This document shows positions 42,917-53,065 of a stretch of 64,000 nt of DNA, in pieces (position 1 is the stretch's first letter; each line of letters starts with the position of its first letter). Origin of the DNA: an uncultured Bacteroidota bacterium (GTDB lineage Bacteria; Bacteroidota; Bacteroidia; Bacteroidales; P3); the NCBI GenBank assembly GCA_902788805.1, contig CADALO010000005.1:1-64000 (forward strand), written 5' to 3'. Both the position numbers and the translations under genes were made by a program. The notes below the pieces were generated by a model. That model was given only the letters and a program-made list of their open reading frames with translations. It was not told where the DNA came from and searched no databases.

Positions 42917-44860
42917 ATGAAAATCAAATATTCCACATACTCTAACATCACCGCCACGGTGCTCAACATACTGCTTGCATACGTGGTGTATATGCTCTGC
43001 CGCATAGCATACGTATGCGAGAACTGGTCGCTGTTCGCTCCGGGCTGGCAATCGCTGTCGCTCTGGTCGCTGCTGAGGGGCGGAGTGCGTTACGACGGCT
43101 GCGCAATTGCCTATACCAACGGCATCTACGCGGCGTTGATGCTGATACCGATACTTGCCAAAGAGCGCGGCTGGTGGCAGACAATGACCAAGTGGATATA
43201 TGTGGCAATCAACTCGCTGGCAGTGGTGATAAACCTCTGCGACGCTGTCTATTCGCAATATACCGGTCGACGCACCACAAGCACTTTCTTTCACGAATTC
43301 AGCAACGAGAACAATCTGGGTGACATCTTTTTCATCGAGTTGTTGAACCACTGGTATTTAGTCCTTGCAGGTGCGGCTTTGATCGCGATGTTGTGGCTGC
43401 TGTACACCAAGCCACAGGGCGATATGGTCAGCGACCGGAAACGATACCACATCACGCAAGGCATTGCCTTTGCCGTGATGATACCACTGGCTTTCATCGG
43501 GATGCGCGGAGGACTTATAAACACCTACAGGCCGGTATCGTTGGCCGACGCCAACCAGTATGTCAACCAACCCAACGAGGCGGCGATAGTGCTCAACACG
43601 CCGTTCTCTATCATACGCACTGTCGGAAAGACCACATACGAAGACCCCAAGTACTTCGACGACAACACGCTGACACATATCTACAATCCAATACACACTG
43701 CCGACAGCAACACGGTGATGAACAAGAAAAACGTTGTGATTCTTATTGTCGAGAGCTTTGGCAGGGAGTATATAGGCTTCTACAACCGCGACCTTGAAGG
43801 CGGCAAGTACAAAGGCTACACTCCATTCATCGACTCGCTGCTCGAGCACTCGATGACGTGGGAGCAGACATACGCCAACGGCAGAACCAGCATAGACGGA
43901 ATGCCGGCGGTACTGGCTTCGATACCGACTTTTGTAGAGCCGTTTTTCTTCACCAGCTATTCGCTCAACCGTGTCAGCGGACTTCCGGGCGAATTGGGCA
44001 AAGTAGGCTACTCGTCGGCCTTCTTCCACGGAGCCGACAATGGCTCGATGGGCTTTCAGGCGGCAGCACGTGCTATGGGCTTTGATACCTACTATGGGCG
44101 CAACGAATACGACGACGACCCTCGCTTTGGCGGCGAGAAGGATTTTGACGGCACCTGGGCCATCTGGGACGAGCCGTTCCTGCAATACTTCGCCACCAAG
44201 ATGGGCGAAATGCAGGAGCCGTTCATCACTGCTGTCTTCACCGCCTCTTCGCACCATCCGTTTGTGATACCGGAGCAATACCGCGACATATTCCCTGAAG
44301 AGCAGCTGGTTATGCACAAATGCATACGCTATGTAGACCAGTCGCTGCGCAAGTTTTTTGCCACAGCAAGCAAGCAGCCGTGGTTTGAGAACACCGTTTT
44401 CGTCATCACCAGCGACCACACCAATATGAGCAATCACGACATCTACCGCACTCCCATCGGTGTGTTCTGCGGGCCGATTATCATCTACGATCCTTCAGGG
44501 CAACTGCCCACAGGCGTTCAGAAAGGTGTGGCCCAACAGATTGACATTATGCCCACCGTGCTTGGAATGCTTGGATATCCAAATCCTTTTGTGGCCTTTG
44601 GACGCAACTTGATGGACGGCGACGGCGGCTGGACGGTGAACTATACCGGCGGAATATACCAGTATCTGGCAAACGACACTCTGATTCAATTCAACGGGAA
44701 AGAGGTAACCGGCACCTACTGCCTGTCGAGCGACCCGATGATGACAAATCCGCTGCCAGTCTCCCCTGCCGGCCATACCAAACGGTTAAAGGCTATAATA
44801 CAGCAATATATGCAACGAATGCTTGACGACAAACTAACAGTGGAGGACAACACATTATGA
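42917..44860 (+). CDS. LTA synthase family sulfatase (phosphoglycerol or phosphoethanolamine transferase-like)
   Basis: A 647-residue inner-membrane enzyme. Five hydrophobic segments occupy about the first 200 residues and a periplasmic sulfatase-fold domain follows. Expected metal and nucleophile motifs are visible: NVVILIVESFGRE (metal-binding E), ANGRTSIDGMPAVLASIP (likely nucleophile Thr), ASSHHPFVIP and ITSDHTNMSNHD. In Gram-negatives this family transfers polar head groups to envelope glycans or lipids; the acceptor here is unknown. It overlaps the DUF456 gene by 4 nt (ATGA). Confidence 0.9.
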   Translation: MKIKYSTYSNITATVLNILLAYVVYMLCRIAYVCENWSLFAPGWQSLSLWSLLRGGVRYDGCAIAYTNGIYAALMLIPILAKERGWWQTMTKWIYVAINSLAVVINLCDAVYSQYTGRRTTSTFFHEFSNENNLGDIFFIELLNHWYLVLAGAALIAMLWLLYTKPQGDMVSDRKRYHITQGIAFAVMIPLAFIGMRGGLINTYRPVSLADANQYVNQPNEAAIVLNTPFSIIRTVGKTTYEDPKYFDDNTLTHIYNPIHTADSNTVMNKKNVVILIVESFGREYIGFYNRDLEGGKYKGYTPFIDSLLEHSMTWEQTYANGRTSIDGMPAVLASIPTFVEPFFFTSYSLNRVSGLPGELGKVGYSSAFFHGADNGSMGFQAAARAMGFDTYYGRNEYDDDPRFGGEKDFDGTWAIWDEPFLQYFATKMGEMQEPFITAVFTASSHHPFVIPEQYRDIFPEEQLVMHKCIRYVDQSLRKFFATASKQPWFENTVFVITSDHTNMSNHDIYRTPIGVFCGPIIIYDPSGQLPTGVQKGVAQQIDIMPTVLGMLGYPNPFVAFGRNLMDGDGGWTVNYTGGIYQYLANDTLIQFNGKEVTGTYCLSSDPMMTNPLPVSPAGHTKRLKAIIQQYMQRMLDDKLTVEDNTL

Positions 44861-45351
44861 ACATACTATTCATCACATTGGCCATTATAATGGTGCTTGT
44901 CGGCATTGTGGGCTCAATAGTGCCGGGATTGGCCGGGCCTCCATTCAGCTGGCTGGGCCTGCTGTTCATCCATCTCAGCGACGCGGCGCAATTCAGCACC
45001 GCCTTCTTGCTTATCACGTTGGGGGTGGCAATAGTCATCACCATACTCGACTACATAGTGCCATCGTGGAGCACCAAACGGCACGGCGGCAGCAAAGCCG
45101 GCGTGTGGGGCTGCAACATAGGACTTGTGATTTCAATAGTGGGACTGCCCTTTGGTCCTCAAGGGTTGATAGGAGTGATTTTCTGGCCTTTTGCAGGTGC
45201 GCTTGCAGGCGAGTTGCTCAACGGAAAACAGAGCCGCGAGGCACTGCGTGCGGCCTGGGGTGCATTTCTGGGCTTCCTCACAGGCACAGGCCTTAAGCTG
45301 GCCTTTGCGCTTGTAGCCGCTTTCTTTGTCGTCCGCGAGCTGTTCCTTTAG
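44857..45351 (+). CDS. DUF456 membrane protein
   Basis: A 164-residue integral membrane protein with glycine-rich hydrophobic helices. The DUF456 pattern is clear: [20 protein letters not shown] near the N-terminus and [22 protein letters not shown] in the middle, then a GPxGxIxxPFxGAxxGE-like stretch. The function is unknown. Its start overlaps the upstream sulfatase-family gene by 4 nt and its stop overlaps the stop of convergent queF. Confidence 0.9.
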   Translation: MNILFITLAIIMVLVGIVGSIVPGLAGPPFSWLGLLFIHLSDAAQFSTAFLLITLGVAIVITILDYIVPSWSTKRHGGSKAGVWGCNIGLVISIVGLPFGPQGLIGVIFWPFAGALAGELLNGKQSREALRAAWGAFLGFLTGTGLKLAFALVAAFFVVRELFL

Positions 45352-45809
45352 TTCAGCTTATAGTTCATCATCCTGTGCTGCGCCATCTCTTCGTATTTGG
45401 TGCCGGGAGCGCCATAGTTGGCATAAGGATGGATGGAGATACCTCCGCGCGGGGCAAACAATCCGACGACCTCAATGTATCGCGGCTCCATTAGACGGAT
45501 AAGGTCTTTCATTATGATGTTGACACAGTCTTCGTGGAAGTCGCCGTGATTGCGGAACGATACGAGATACAGCTTAAGACTCTTGCTCTCAACCATTTTA
45601 CGGTTGGGGATATAGCGAATGCGTATCTCTGCGAAGTCGGGCTGACCGGTAATGGGACACAATGAAGTGAACTCGGGACATAGGAATTCCACCCAGTAAT
45701 CATTGCCGGGATGCTGGTTTTCAAACGCCTCCAGCACTTCAGGCATATAGTCGGTTCTATACTCGGTCTTGTTGCCAAGCGATTTGAGATTTTCGTCTTT
45801 TCTGCTCAT
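45348..45809 (-). CDS. queF: NADPH-dependent 7-cyano-7-deazaguanine reductase QueF
   Basis: A 153-residue enzyme of the short (type I) QueF form that reduces preQ0 to preQ1 in queuosine synthesis. The catalytic Cys51 and Asp58 lie in [13 protein letters not shown], and the QueF motif [21 protein letters not shown] contains the NADPH-binding region. It follows the precursor transporter gene by 59 nt and is probably under the same preQ1-sensing leader. Confidence 0.95.
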   Translation of the reverse strand: MSRKDENLKSLGNKTEYRTDYMPEVLEAFENQHPGNDYWVEFLCPEFTSLCPITGQPDFAEIRIRYIPNRKMVESKSLKLYLVSFRNHGDFHEDCVNIIMKDLIRLMEPRYIEVVGLFAPRGGISIHPYANYGAPGTKYEEMAQHRMMNYKLN

Positions 45810-45868
45810 TTTAGTCAGGTTTTTATCCGTTAAGAGGTTTTATCACAAGCCCTTATCGGCCAAACATT

Positions 45869-46555
45869 TCATTTAAAAGGGTTGTACTTGACATCGACGT
45901 CATACACATCGACATTTTCATATTCCTTGACCCACTTGACTATCCGGATTGTCAACGGCATAACAAGCAGCTCGTAGGCTGTCTTCAATCCCACTTGCCA
46001 CAAGACAAACATCGGCATCTGGCTCCACGGAATAACGGCACCTGCCAGTGCTATCGGAAAGAATATCAATGAATCCGACAGCTCGCCGAACAGCGTACTC
46101 ATTACGGCACGCAATGTAAAGTGGCGTCCCTGATGCTTGACCTTCATCTTCGACATAACAGAGGCATTGACAAACGAGCCTACCAAGAATGCCAGGAATG
46201 AAGCGGCCGCCACACGTGGAGCCAATCCGAATACGGAGTGGAATCCGTCGGATGCTGCGGAATCCCACCAAGGAGCTCCAGGAGCCGCATCGACAAGAAA
46301 AGCCACCAAGACTACGAAGAAGTTGATCAGGAATGCCATCCAAATCAACATACGGGCCTTGGCGAAGCCCCACACTTCGCTGATGACATCGTTGATGATG
46401 TAGCTTACGGGGAATAGGAATATTGCTCCGGTAAAAGAAGCGGGACCCACCGAAAACGGTTTAACTGCGAACAGGTTGGAAACAACCAGACAAACTGTAA
46501 AGAGCGTTGCAAATAATACAAACAGGACGCCCACCTGCGTTGGTTTTTTACTCAT
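45869..46555 (-). CDS. Queuosine precursor transporter (YhhQ/QPTR family)
   Basis: A 228-residue membrane protein of the YhhQ (DUF165) family of preQ0/preQ1 transporters. It has six hydrophobic segments and the family pattern GPASFTGAIFLFPVSYIIND VISEVWG-like region near residues 37-64 (read with FAKARMLIW following), plus FGELSDSLIFF. It lies immediately after a preQ1-I riboswitch candidate and upstream of queF, so import and the reductase step may be regulated together. Confidence 0.9.
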   Translation of the reverse strand: MSKKPTQVGVLFVLFATLFTVCLVVSNLFAVKPFSVGPASFTGAIFLFPVSYIINDVISEVWGFAKARMLIWMAFLINFFVVLVAFLVDAAPGAPWWDSAASDGFHSVFGLAPRVAAASFLAFLVGSFVNASVMSKMKVKHQGRHFTLRAVMSTLFGELSDSLIFFPIALAGAVIPWSQMPMFVLWQVGLKTAYELLVMPLTIRIVKWVKEYENVDVYDVDVKYNPFK

Positions 46556-46593
46556 ATCTTGTTTTGTTAAAGGGGGTTAGCAAGTACCCCTGT
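46556..46593 (-). promoter_or_regulatory. preQ1-I riboswitch candidate
   Basis: On the minus strand AGGGG pairs with CCCCT across the loop TACTTGCTAAC, and the A-rich tail TTAACAAAACAAGAT can pair its CAAG with CTTG of the loop, forming the H-type pseudoknot of preQ1-I aptamers. The tail TTAACAAAACAAG is the same as I recall from the Thermoanaerobacter tengcongensis aptamer. It ends directly at the ATG of the transporter gene, so control of translation initiation is likely. Confidence 0.85.
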
Positions 46594-46609
46594 GGTTATT
46601 ATCACGATG

Positions 46610-46617
46610 CAAAGTTA
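46610..46617 (-). promoter_or_regulatory. -7 box of the queuosine operon
   Basis: The minus strand reads TAACTTTG. Transcription would start near 46603, giving a leader that consists almost entirely of the preQ1 aptamer. Confidence 0.65.
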
Positions 46618-46679
46618 CACATTTTCTTTTAATTCCAAAGAAAAAAGCATTTTTATATGACAATATCCATATATTTTTG

Positions 46680-46687
46680 TATTTTTG
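46680..46687 (+). promoter_or_regulatory. -7 box (TATTTTTG) of the C10 protease gene
   Basis: TATTTTTG lies 26 nt upstream of the ATG at 46714. Confidence 0.6.
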
Positions 46688-46713
46688 CACCATAAAACAT
46701 CAATTATCATTGT

Positions 46714-48822
46714 ATGAAGAAACACGGCTTACTATTTGTATTACTGGCAATTGCAGTTTCTGCAGTTTATGCTTCACCCATTGACCGAGCCACAGCGAAC
46801 AAGGCGGCAAGGCAGTTCCTGCATTCGATGGGAATGAACGAAAAAGGCTGCAACGTAACGGATATCAGCAGTTCGACGCCTTTCAACAACTTTTATGTAT
46901 TCGACATTAATAACGGCGAAGGATTTGTTGTGATTTCGGGTGACGACAACACAGAGCCAATCCTTGCATACTCGCTCACCGACGCATTCCCAATGACGGA
47001 GATGCCAAAGCACATCCGCCTTTGGTACGAGGGTTACGAGGCTGAAGTCGAGCAGAATAGCAAAAGCGCTAAATCTCCTGTTGTCAAAGAGCACTGGAAG
47101 AGACTTATGGAAGGCAAGTGCATCTACGACTCAAAGGAGCTCATTTCTTCGATACTTAAAACACAATGGGACCAAGACCCTTATTACAACCAGTTGTGCC
47201 CCTACGACAGCAATGCCCGCCGCCACACGCCTTCTGGATGTACTGCCACTGCCACAGCACAAATAATGAAGGCTTTTAACTATCCCACACAGGGATATGG
47301 TTCGGAGACTTTCCACCACTATAAATTTGGCAATCAATCGGCTGACTATGGCAATACATTCTACCAATGGGACACAATGCCTAAGCGCTTGAACCAATAC
47401 AGCAACGAGACCCAGGTCAATGCCGTTGCAGAATTGATATATCACGCAGGTGTGGCTGTGCATATGGCTTACTCTATAGGAGGCAGCGGCGGTAAGACCG
47501 CCAGCTACGGCTATGGTGGCGAACCATCGTCGGAAAACGCACTGAAATACAACTTCAAATATAGCCCCTACATCTGGACAGCCTTTCGCATCGACTACAC
47601 CATCGAGCAGTGGAGCGAACTGATGCTTAGCGAATTGCGGGCAGGACGTCCAATACTATATGCCGGCTACGATGAAGTGCAATCCGGCCACGCCTTTGTG
47701 CTCGACGGCTATAACAGCAATAACGACTGCTTCCACATCAATTGGGGCTGGGGCGGCTCTTACGATGCCTACTACAAGCTTCACAATCTCAATCCCGCTT
47801 CTGGAAGCCATAACTCTGGCTATCATTTCGACCTCTTTGCCACAGCAACTATCGGCATAGAACCATACGATGACTTTGAGGTTGGAAGCACTACAAATGT
47901 AACTGTCAGCGCCATTGGTGACGGCAGCGTTACTGGCTCTGGAACATACAATTTCGGCGACACTATCACTATGACAGCAACATCAAACAGCCCCAACATC
48001 CGCTTCGTACAATGGAGCGACGGCTGCCGCTACAATCCACGCTCTACCGTTGCCACAGGCGGTGAACTAAGCTTTACTGCACAATTCGAGCCTCTGCACA
48101 GCGACACTCTGCGCTACCACACTTGCGACAACGCTATGAACCGCGCCAGCAACCTTCCCGATGGACTAGGCCGCGACTCGGTATGGGGCATCCGCATACC
48201 CGCTGCAGCTATCCGCAGCGGTGCGCAACTCAAAGCCGTCCGTTTTATGGGACGCAGGGCTGCCACTCACACACTGACCATCCTCTGCGGCACCGACAGT
48301 CCCGAAACCGAGCTCTACTCGGCCACATTCTACGACAGCCTTGACTACCCTTACACTTACTATCAGCACGATCTCTCGGCCCCCATTACACCTGCCGAAG
48401 GCCAGTCGCTATGGATCGTGTTGAAATGCACCGAAATTGACACCCCCGCTGTATTCTCCATTTACGGCGGCAACCCCTACAGTATGCTTTCTGGCGCAAA
48501 CCTTACCGAGATGAGCGACCAGTGGAAATTCAGCTGGATGATTGAAGGATTGTTTACAGGCAATGCCGGCATCAATGATGTCCAGCTTTCAACCCTCAAC
48601 TTCCAGATCTATCCCAATCCTGCCAGCGACCGCATAACACTTGGTAACCTGCCTGACAATGCTAAGGTTGAGATTGTCGATATCAACGGACGCGAAGTCT
48701 TTGCCACGCGCTCTGCAGGAAATGAGTTGACAGTTGATAATGCGCACCTTACCCCCGGCATCTACCTTGTCCGCATCACCAGCGACAAAGGCATAGGGAC
48801 ACAGCGGCTGGTGGTGAAGTAA
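46714..48822 (+). CDS. Secreted C10 family cysteine protease with T9SS type A sorting domain
   Basis: A 702-residue protease of the streptopain (C10) family. A signal peptide (to about residue 20) is followed by a Spi-like inhibitory propeptide (about 25-110). The catalytic domain has Cys176 in SGCTATATAQ and His326 in GHAFVLDGY, with HINWGWGGSYDAYYKL after it. Next come an InlB-like module (about 395-450) and a jelly-roll-like region. The T9SS type A domain (FQIYPNPASDRITLG...GIYLVRITSDKG) closes the protein. It is therefore an exported zymogen. It is monocistronic, divergent from the queuosine operon. Confidence 0.94.
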   Translation: MKKHGLLFVLLAIAVSAVYASPIDRATANKAARQFLHSMGMNEKGCNVTDISSSTPFNNFYVFDINNGEGFVVISGDDNTEPILAYSLTDAFPMTEMPKHIRLWYEGYEAEVEQNSKSAKSPVVKEHWKRLMEGKCIYDSKELISSILKTQWDQDPYYNQLCPYDSNARRHTPSGCTATATAQIMKAFNYPTQGYGSETFHHYKFGNQSADYGNTFYQWDTMPKRLNQYSNETQVNAVAELIYHAGVAVHMAYSIGGSGGKTASYGYGGEPSSENALKYNFKYSPYIWTAFRIDYTIEQWSELMLSELRAGRPILYAGYDEVQSGHAFVLDGYNSNNDCFHINWGWGGSYDAYYKLHNLNPASGSHNSGYHFDLFATATIGIEPYDDFEVGSTTNVTVSAIGDGSVTGSGTYNFGDTITMTATSNSPNIRFVQWSDGCRYNPRSTVATGGELSFTAQFEPLHSDTLRYHTCDNAMNRASNLPDGLGRDSVWGIRIPAAAIRSGAQLKAVRFMGRRAATHTLTILCGTDSPETELYSATFYDSLDYPYTYYQHDLSAPITPAEGQSLWIVLKCTEIDTPAVFSIYGGNPYSMLSGANLTEMSDQWKFSWMIEGLFTGNAGINDVQLSTLNFQIYPNPASDRITLGNLPDNAKVEIVDINGREVFATRSAGNELTVDNAHLTPGIYLVRITSDKGIGTQRLVVK

Positions 48823-49206
48823 CTAAGAAACAACTACACACAGAAAGAGAAGCACAAACGGTCCCAGCACAAACGCCCAAAAGCGGACCAAACGCAATAC
48901 CGGATGTTCTTTCTTATACTGCTCAAAACGGTATAGGAGTTCCTTGCGGAAACTCTCGTCTTTGTATCGCCTAAAAGAGACATACCACATCACAAAATAG
49001 CAAAGTAATGGTGGAATAATCCCGAAATATATACTGGGTCGTACTCCTAAGACGACACATATCAGTATAATAATTGCAATAGTATACAAGCAGAAAGAGA
49101 TAGGAAGGAAGGATTCTACTTTATCTTCAGCCCACCAGTCATACGGCTTTCGTCGACGCATCCATCCGCTATAGACGGTGCACCAGCAAAGGTCAAGAAT
49201 ATTCAT
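48823..49206 (-). CDS. Hypothetical membrane protein
   Basis: A 127-residue protein I do not recognise. Three hydrophobic stretches lie at about 35-53, 58-76 and 107-127. The N-terminal YSGWMRRRKPYDWWAEDKVESF is basic and aromatic, and a charged KDESFRKELLYRFEQYKKEHP segment separates the last two helices. I use ATG 49206; a longer frame exists upstream but overlaps the MFS gene in another frame. It lies 7 nt downstream of the MFS gene and its stop abuts the convergent protease gene. Confidence 0.6.
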   Translation of the reverse strand: MNILDLCWCTVYSGWMRRRKPYDWWAEDKVESFLPISFCLYTIAIIILICVVLGVRPSIYFGIIPPLLCYFVMWYVSFRRYKDESFRKELLYRFEQYKKEHPVLRLVRFWAFVLGPFVLLFLCVVVS

Positions 49207-49213
49207 AGATATA

Positions 49214-50509
49214 TCACACCTTCGCTGCGCCCTTGTTTGCAGGCTTTGAGCCGACAAGGGCATAGTAGAGGATGTAGGCGAAGCCAGCAACAGCAACCCA
49301 ATAGCTGGGCTGGTAGCCGCTGATACCATAGATATCGACCACACCGTTCATCAGCAACGGCAGGATACCGCCACCGCACACCAGCGCCATAAAGAGTCCC
49401 GATGCACGCTCGGTGTAGGCTCCAAGCCCCTCAACGGCAAGGTTGAAGATGCCGCCCCACATCACGCTGGTGCATAGACCAACACAGACAAGCAGAGCAC
49501 CGCTGAGAGGAATAAGGTTCATACCAAAACCTTTGGCGCCGTTGAAGCCGGGAAAGTTGATCATCGTAGTGGCAGGAACAAAGATAGCTATCACAACAAG
49601 GGCAATGGCAATGCTTGCAACGGTGGCTATCATCGCACGTGGCGACACTTTGCTACCCACAAGACCGCCAATCAGACGGCCTACGAGCATCAGCAACCAG
49701 TAGAACGCCGTGACGCTGCCGGCAACAGCCTCGGCGCTGACACCTTCAGCAAAGAAGTGCATCTCGGGGTTCTGCAGCCACTTGTTCAAAATGTTGGGCA
49801 CGCCGACCTCGACACCCACATAGATGAATATAGCGATGGCTCCCAGCACGAAATGGCGGAACTTAAAGAGTCCCTTGTAGGTCAACTCCGACGAGTCGGC
49901 CTTCTGGGTTTGTTCGTTTTCAGGAATCTTGGTCAACAGAATTACGATAAAGGCAACGGCAAAAATAGCCAATGCTGTATACATCAGCGGGAATGTGTCG
50001 CTTATCTTGGCATCTACTATGCTGGGAATCAGCAGGCCGGTGATCACAATTACAGCCGTGCCGCACAGCGAGTTGAACGTACCGCCAAACTGAATCAGCT
50101 GGTTGCCCTTGTTACCGCCACCGCCAAGACGATTGAGCATCGGGTTGACAACGGTGTTGAGCAGGCACATCGAGAATCCAGCCACCAAGGCACCAATCAG
50201 ATATATGCCAAAGCTGCCCACCAAACCCGAGCATAGCTGGATAGCGACGCCGATAAAGCCAACGCTGACAGCCACAAGCGACGTGCGCTTGTAGCCGCGT
50301 TTCTGCAGCATATTGCCTGCCGGTATACCCATTATGGCGTAGGCTATGAAGTTGGCAAAAACACCCAGCGTGCCTTGCCAGTTAGGGATAGTGAACTGAT
50401 TCTTGAGTATATCGCCCATCGGCGATGCCAGGTTAGTCACAAATGATATCATTCCGAAGAGCAATATCATCACAACAATAGGTATGGCGTAATTCTGCTT
50501 TTTTTCCAT
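49214..50509 (-). CDS. Sugar MFS transporter (fucose/glucose-galactose permease type)
   Basis: A 431-residue membrane protein with twelve predicted helices of the FucP/GluP-like group of the major facilitator superfamily: MILLFGMISFVTNLASPMGDILK at the first helix, YAIMGIPAGNMLQKRGYKRT between helices 2 and 3, and GFSMCLLNTVVNPMLNRLGG. It probably couples sugar uptake to protons. The gene begins 16 nt after atpG, without an obvious promoter between, so it may be read through from the ATP synthase operon. Confidence 0.85.
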   Translation of the reverse strand: MEKKQNYAIPIVVMILLFGMISFVTNLASPMGDILKNQFTIPNWQGTLGVFANFIAYAIMGIPAGNMLQKRGYKRTSLVAVSVGFIGVAIQLCSGLVGSFGIYLIGALVAGFSMCLLNTVVNPMLNRLGGGGNKGNQLIQFGGTFNSLCGTAVIVITGLLIPSIVDAKISDTFPLMYTALAIFAVAFIVILLTKIPENEQTQKADSSELTYKGLFKFRHFVLGAIAIFIYVGVEVGVPNILNKWLQNPEMHFFAEGVSAEAVAGSVTAFYWLLMLVGRLIGGLVGSKVSPRAMIATVASIAIALVVIAIFVPATTMINFPGFNGAKGFGMNLIPLSGALLVCVGLCTSVMWGGIFNLAVEGLGAYTERASGLFMALVCGGGILPLLMNGVVDIYGISGYQPSYWVAVAGFAYILYYALVGSKPANKGAAKV

Positions 50510-50525
50510 ATCGTTAATGTTATTA

Positions 50526-51401
50526 TTATCCTTTCAATGCCTCACTGCCGCTGACAATCTCTATAATTTCATTGGTAATGGCAGCCTGGCGCGCTTTGTT
50601 GTAACTGAGCCGCAGCTCTTTGAGCAGCTCCGTTGCGTTGTCGGTAGCCTTCTGCATAGCCGTCATACGGGCACCGTGCTCGGCAGCCAGAGAATCAAGG
50701 ACCACGCGATAGAACTGCGAACGCAACGTCATCGGTATCATCTCCTTCATTATCTGCTCTTTGCCAGGCTCATAGATATAGTCATTGCGCGATTTACGTT
50801 CTCCGTTCTCTGACGTCCGTTCTCTGTTCGTCACAGGCAAGAACTGCTCAGTACTCAATATCTGCGTCAGAGAATTCTTGAACTGATTGTATATAATTTC
50901 CACACAATCATATTGCTTGTCGCAGAACGCTGTCATAACCTTCTCGCACAGAGCGCAGATTGAGTCAAATTCAGGATTGTCGAGCAGGTCGTCACCGTTC
51001 TCGGCCACAAGTCCCTGCTGTTTGGCGAAGAACTCGGTGCCTCGCTTGCCAAGAGTAATCATCTTGACATTGCACCCTTGCCCGCGATAGAACTGCAGGC
51101 GTGCCGAAGCCTCCTTGATGACATTGGAGTTGAAAGCACCGCAAAGTCCCTTGTTAGAAGTCACAACAATCAGCAGCACATTGCTCAGCGCACGTGTCTC
51201 GTGATAGGGTGTCTGCACACCGTCTTCCACGTCAATGTCGCGCACAATCTCAGCCAGCTGAGCCGCGTAAGGCCGCATACCGAGAATGGCATTCTGGGCA
51301 CGGCGGAACTTGGCGGCGCTGACCATCTTCATTGCCGACGTAATCTGCTGAGTGCTGCTGACCGATGCTATGCGGGTTCTTACTTCTTTCAGGTTAGCCA
51401 T
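50526..51401 (-). CDS. atpG: F1F0 ATP synthase gamma subunit
   Basis: A 291-residue gamma subunit, the rotating central stalk. It has the N-terminal coiled coil (EVRTRIASVSSTQQITSAMKM), the central Rossmann-like part (VVTSNKGLCGAFNSNV) and the C-terminal helix ending in RQAAITNEIIEIVSGSEAL. It is the last atp gene of this operon, separated from atpA by a 57-bp AT-rich repeat spacer. Confidence 0.96.
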   Translation of the reverse strand: MANLKEVRTRIASVSSTQQITSAMKMVSAAKFRRAQNAILGMRPYAAQLAEIVRDIDVEDGVQTPYHETRALSNVLLIVVTSNKGLCGAFNSNVIKEASARLQFYRGQGCNVKMITLGKRGTEFFAKQQGLVAENGDDLLDNPEFDSICALCEKVMTAFCDKQYDCVEIIYNQFKNSLTQILSTEQFLPVTNRERTSENGERKSRNDYIYEPGKEQIMKEMIPMTLRSQFYRVVLDSLAAEHGARMTAMQKATDNATELLKELRLSYNKARQAAITNEIIEIVSGSEALKG

Positions 51402-51462
51402 AGTATAATTTTGAATTGAGAATTAGGAATTTCGAAATTCAATTTTCAAAATTCAGAATTAT
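51402..51462. repeat. AATT-rich quasi-palindrome between atpA and atpG
   Basis: The spacer consists of 7-nt-type units such as AATTTTGA and AATTCAA in both orientations, folding around GAATTTCGAAATTC. It contains no promoter match. It may act as an mRNA hairpin within the operon. Confidence 0.6.
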
Positions 51463-53039
51463 TTAGCATATTTAGCACTCAGGTCGGCGGCCACGCGGCG
51501 CATTGTCGCCAGATCGTCGTCCACCAACTTGCCGGCCTTGAGGTTGGCAAGCAGCTGAGGATGGTTCTGACGCAAGAAGAACAGATACTCTGTCTCGAAA
51601 TTGCGCACCTTGTCGACTGGCACCTTCTGTATCAATCCGTTAGTGCCGCAATATATGATTGCCACCTGCTCTTCCACCGGCATCGGCGAATACTGGGGCT
51701 GCTTGAGGATTTCCACGTTGCGCACACCCTTGTCGAGCACAGCCTTCGTAGCTGCGTCAAGGTCGCTGCCGAACTTGGAGAAAGCCTCCAACTCACGATA
51801 CTGAGCCTGGTCAAGCTTCAAGGTACCGGCAATCTTCTTCATCGACTTGATCTGCGCCTTGCCACCCACGCGGCTCACCGAGATACCGACATTGATAGCC
51901 GGACGCACACCGCTGTTGAACAGGTTGGTCTCCAGGAATATCTGACCGTCGGTAATCGAGATGACATTGGTCGGGATATAAGCCGAAACGTCGCCGGCCT
52001 GCGTCTCGATGATAGGCAGAGCCGTAAGGCTTCCGCCGCCCTTCACCTTGTCCTTCAATGCTGCCGGCAGGTCGTTCATCTGGCGGGCAATCTCGTCGCT
52101 CTGGATAATGCGTGCCGCACGCTCCAGCAGACGGCTGTGCAGATAGAAAACATCGCCCGGATAAGCCTCACGTCCCGGCGGACGACGCAGCAGCAGCGAG
52201 ACCTCACGATAGGCCACAGCCTGCTTCGACAGGTCGTCGTATATCACCAGCGCATTGCGTCCCGTGTCGCGGAAATACTCGCCGATGGCGGCGCCGGCAA
52301 ACGGAGCGTAGAACTGCATAGCTGCAGGGTCGGAAGCTGTGGCGGCCACAACAATGGTGTAAGCCATAGCGCCCTTCTCCTCAAGGTTCTTGACCAGATT
52401 GGCCACCGTCGAGCCCTTCTGTCCGCAAGCCACATAGATGCAGTACACCGGGTCGCCGGCATCGTAGAAATTCTTCTGGTTGATGATAGTGTCGATGGCA
52501 ATGGCCGTCTTACCCGTCTGGCGGTCGCCGATAATGAGCTCGCGCTGGCCGCGGCCGATAGGAATCATCGAGTCGATAGCCTTGATACCCGTCTGGAGCG
52601 GCTGCTCCACAGGCTGACGGAAGATGACGCCCGGAGCCTTGCGCTCGATGGGCATATCGAACAGCTCGCCCTCTATGGGGCCTTTGCCGTCGATGGGCTC
52701 GCCGATGGTGTTGATGACACGTCCCACCAGTTGCTCGCCCACTTTCACCGATGCAATACGCTTGGTGCGCTTCACCGTGTCACCCTCGTTGATGGTGTTG
52801 CTCTCGGCCAGCATCACCACACCCACATTGTCCTCCTCAAGGTTCTGCACAATACCCTGCTCGCCAGTCTCAAACTCCACAAGTTCACCGCTCTGGGCGT
52901 TGTTGAGGCCATAGATGCGTGCAATGCCGTCGCCCACGGTGAGCACCTTGCCCACCTCTTCGAGCGAAACGTCCAAATCGACATCTGCTAATTGTTTCTT
53001 CAATATTGCCGATACTTCGGCAGGTTTTATCTCGGACAT
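51459..53039 (-). CDS. atpA: F1F0 ATP synthase alpha subunit
   Basis: A 526-residue alpha subunit. The N-terminal beta-barrel ([20 protein letters not shown]) is followed by the nucleotide-binding domain with Walker A GDRQTGKT at residues 171-178, and the helical C-terminal domain. The signature [14 protein letters not shown] is intact. It forms the non-catalytic sites of the F1 hexamer; the catalytic beta subunit gene atpD is not in the window. Confidence 0.97.
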   Translation of the reverse strand: MSEIKPAEVSAILKKQLADVDLDVSLEEVGKVLTVGDGIARIYGLNNAQSGELVEFETGEQGIVQNLEEDNVGVVMLAESNTINEGDTVKRTKRIASVKVGEQLVGRVINTIGEPIDGKGPIEGELFDMPIERKAPGVIFRQPVEQPLQTGIKAIDSMIPIGRGQRELIIGDRQTGKTAIAIDTIINQKNFYDAGDPVYCIYVACGQKGSTVANLVKNLEEKGAMAYTIVVAATASDPAAMQFYAPFAGAAIGEYFRDTGRNALVIYDDLSKQAVAYREVSLLLRRPPGREAYPGDVFYLHSRLLERAARIIQSDEIARQMNDLPAALKDKVKGGGSLTALPIIETQAGDVSAYIPTNVISITDGQIFLETNLFNSGVRPAINVGISVSRVGGKAQIKSMKKIAGTLKLDQAQYRELEAFSKFGSDLDAATKAVLDKGVRNVEILKQPQYSPMPVEEQVAIIYCGTNGLIQKVPVDKVRNFETEYLFFLRQNHPQLLANLKAGKLVDDDLATMRRVAADLSAKYAK

Positions 53040-53065
53040 ATTATTATGTTTTTCTTACAAATATT

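Noticed and set aside
51561..52991. 476-codon open frame antisense to atpA (and similar long antisense frames at 13834-14799, 20977-22521 and 39118-40776)
   Set aside because: They mirror GC-rich codon positions of the real genes, lack recognisable domains and lie wholly inside well-supported coding regions.
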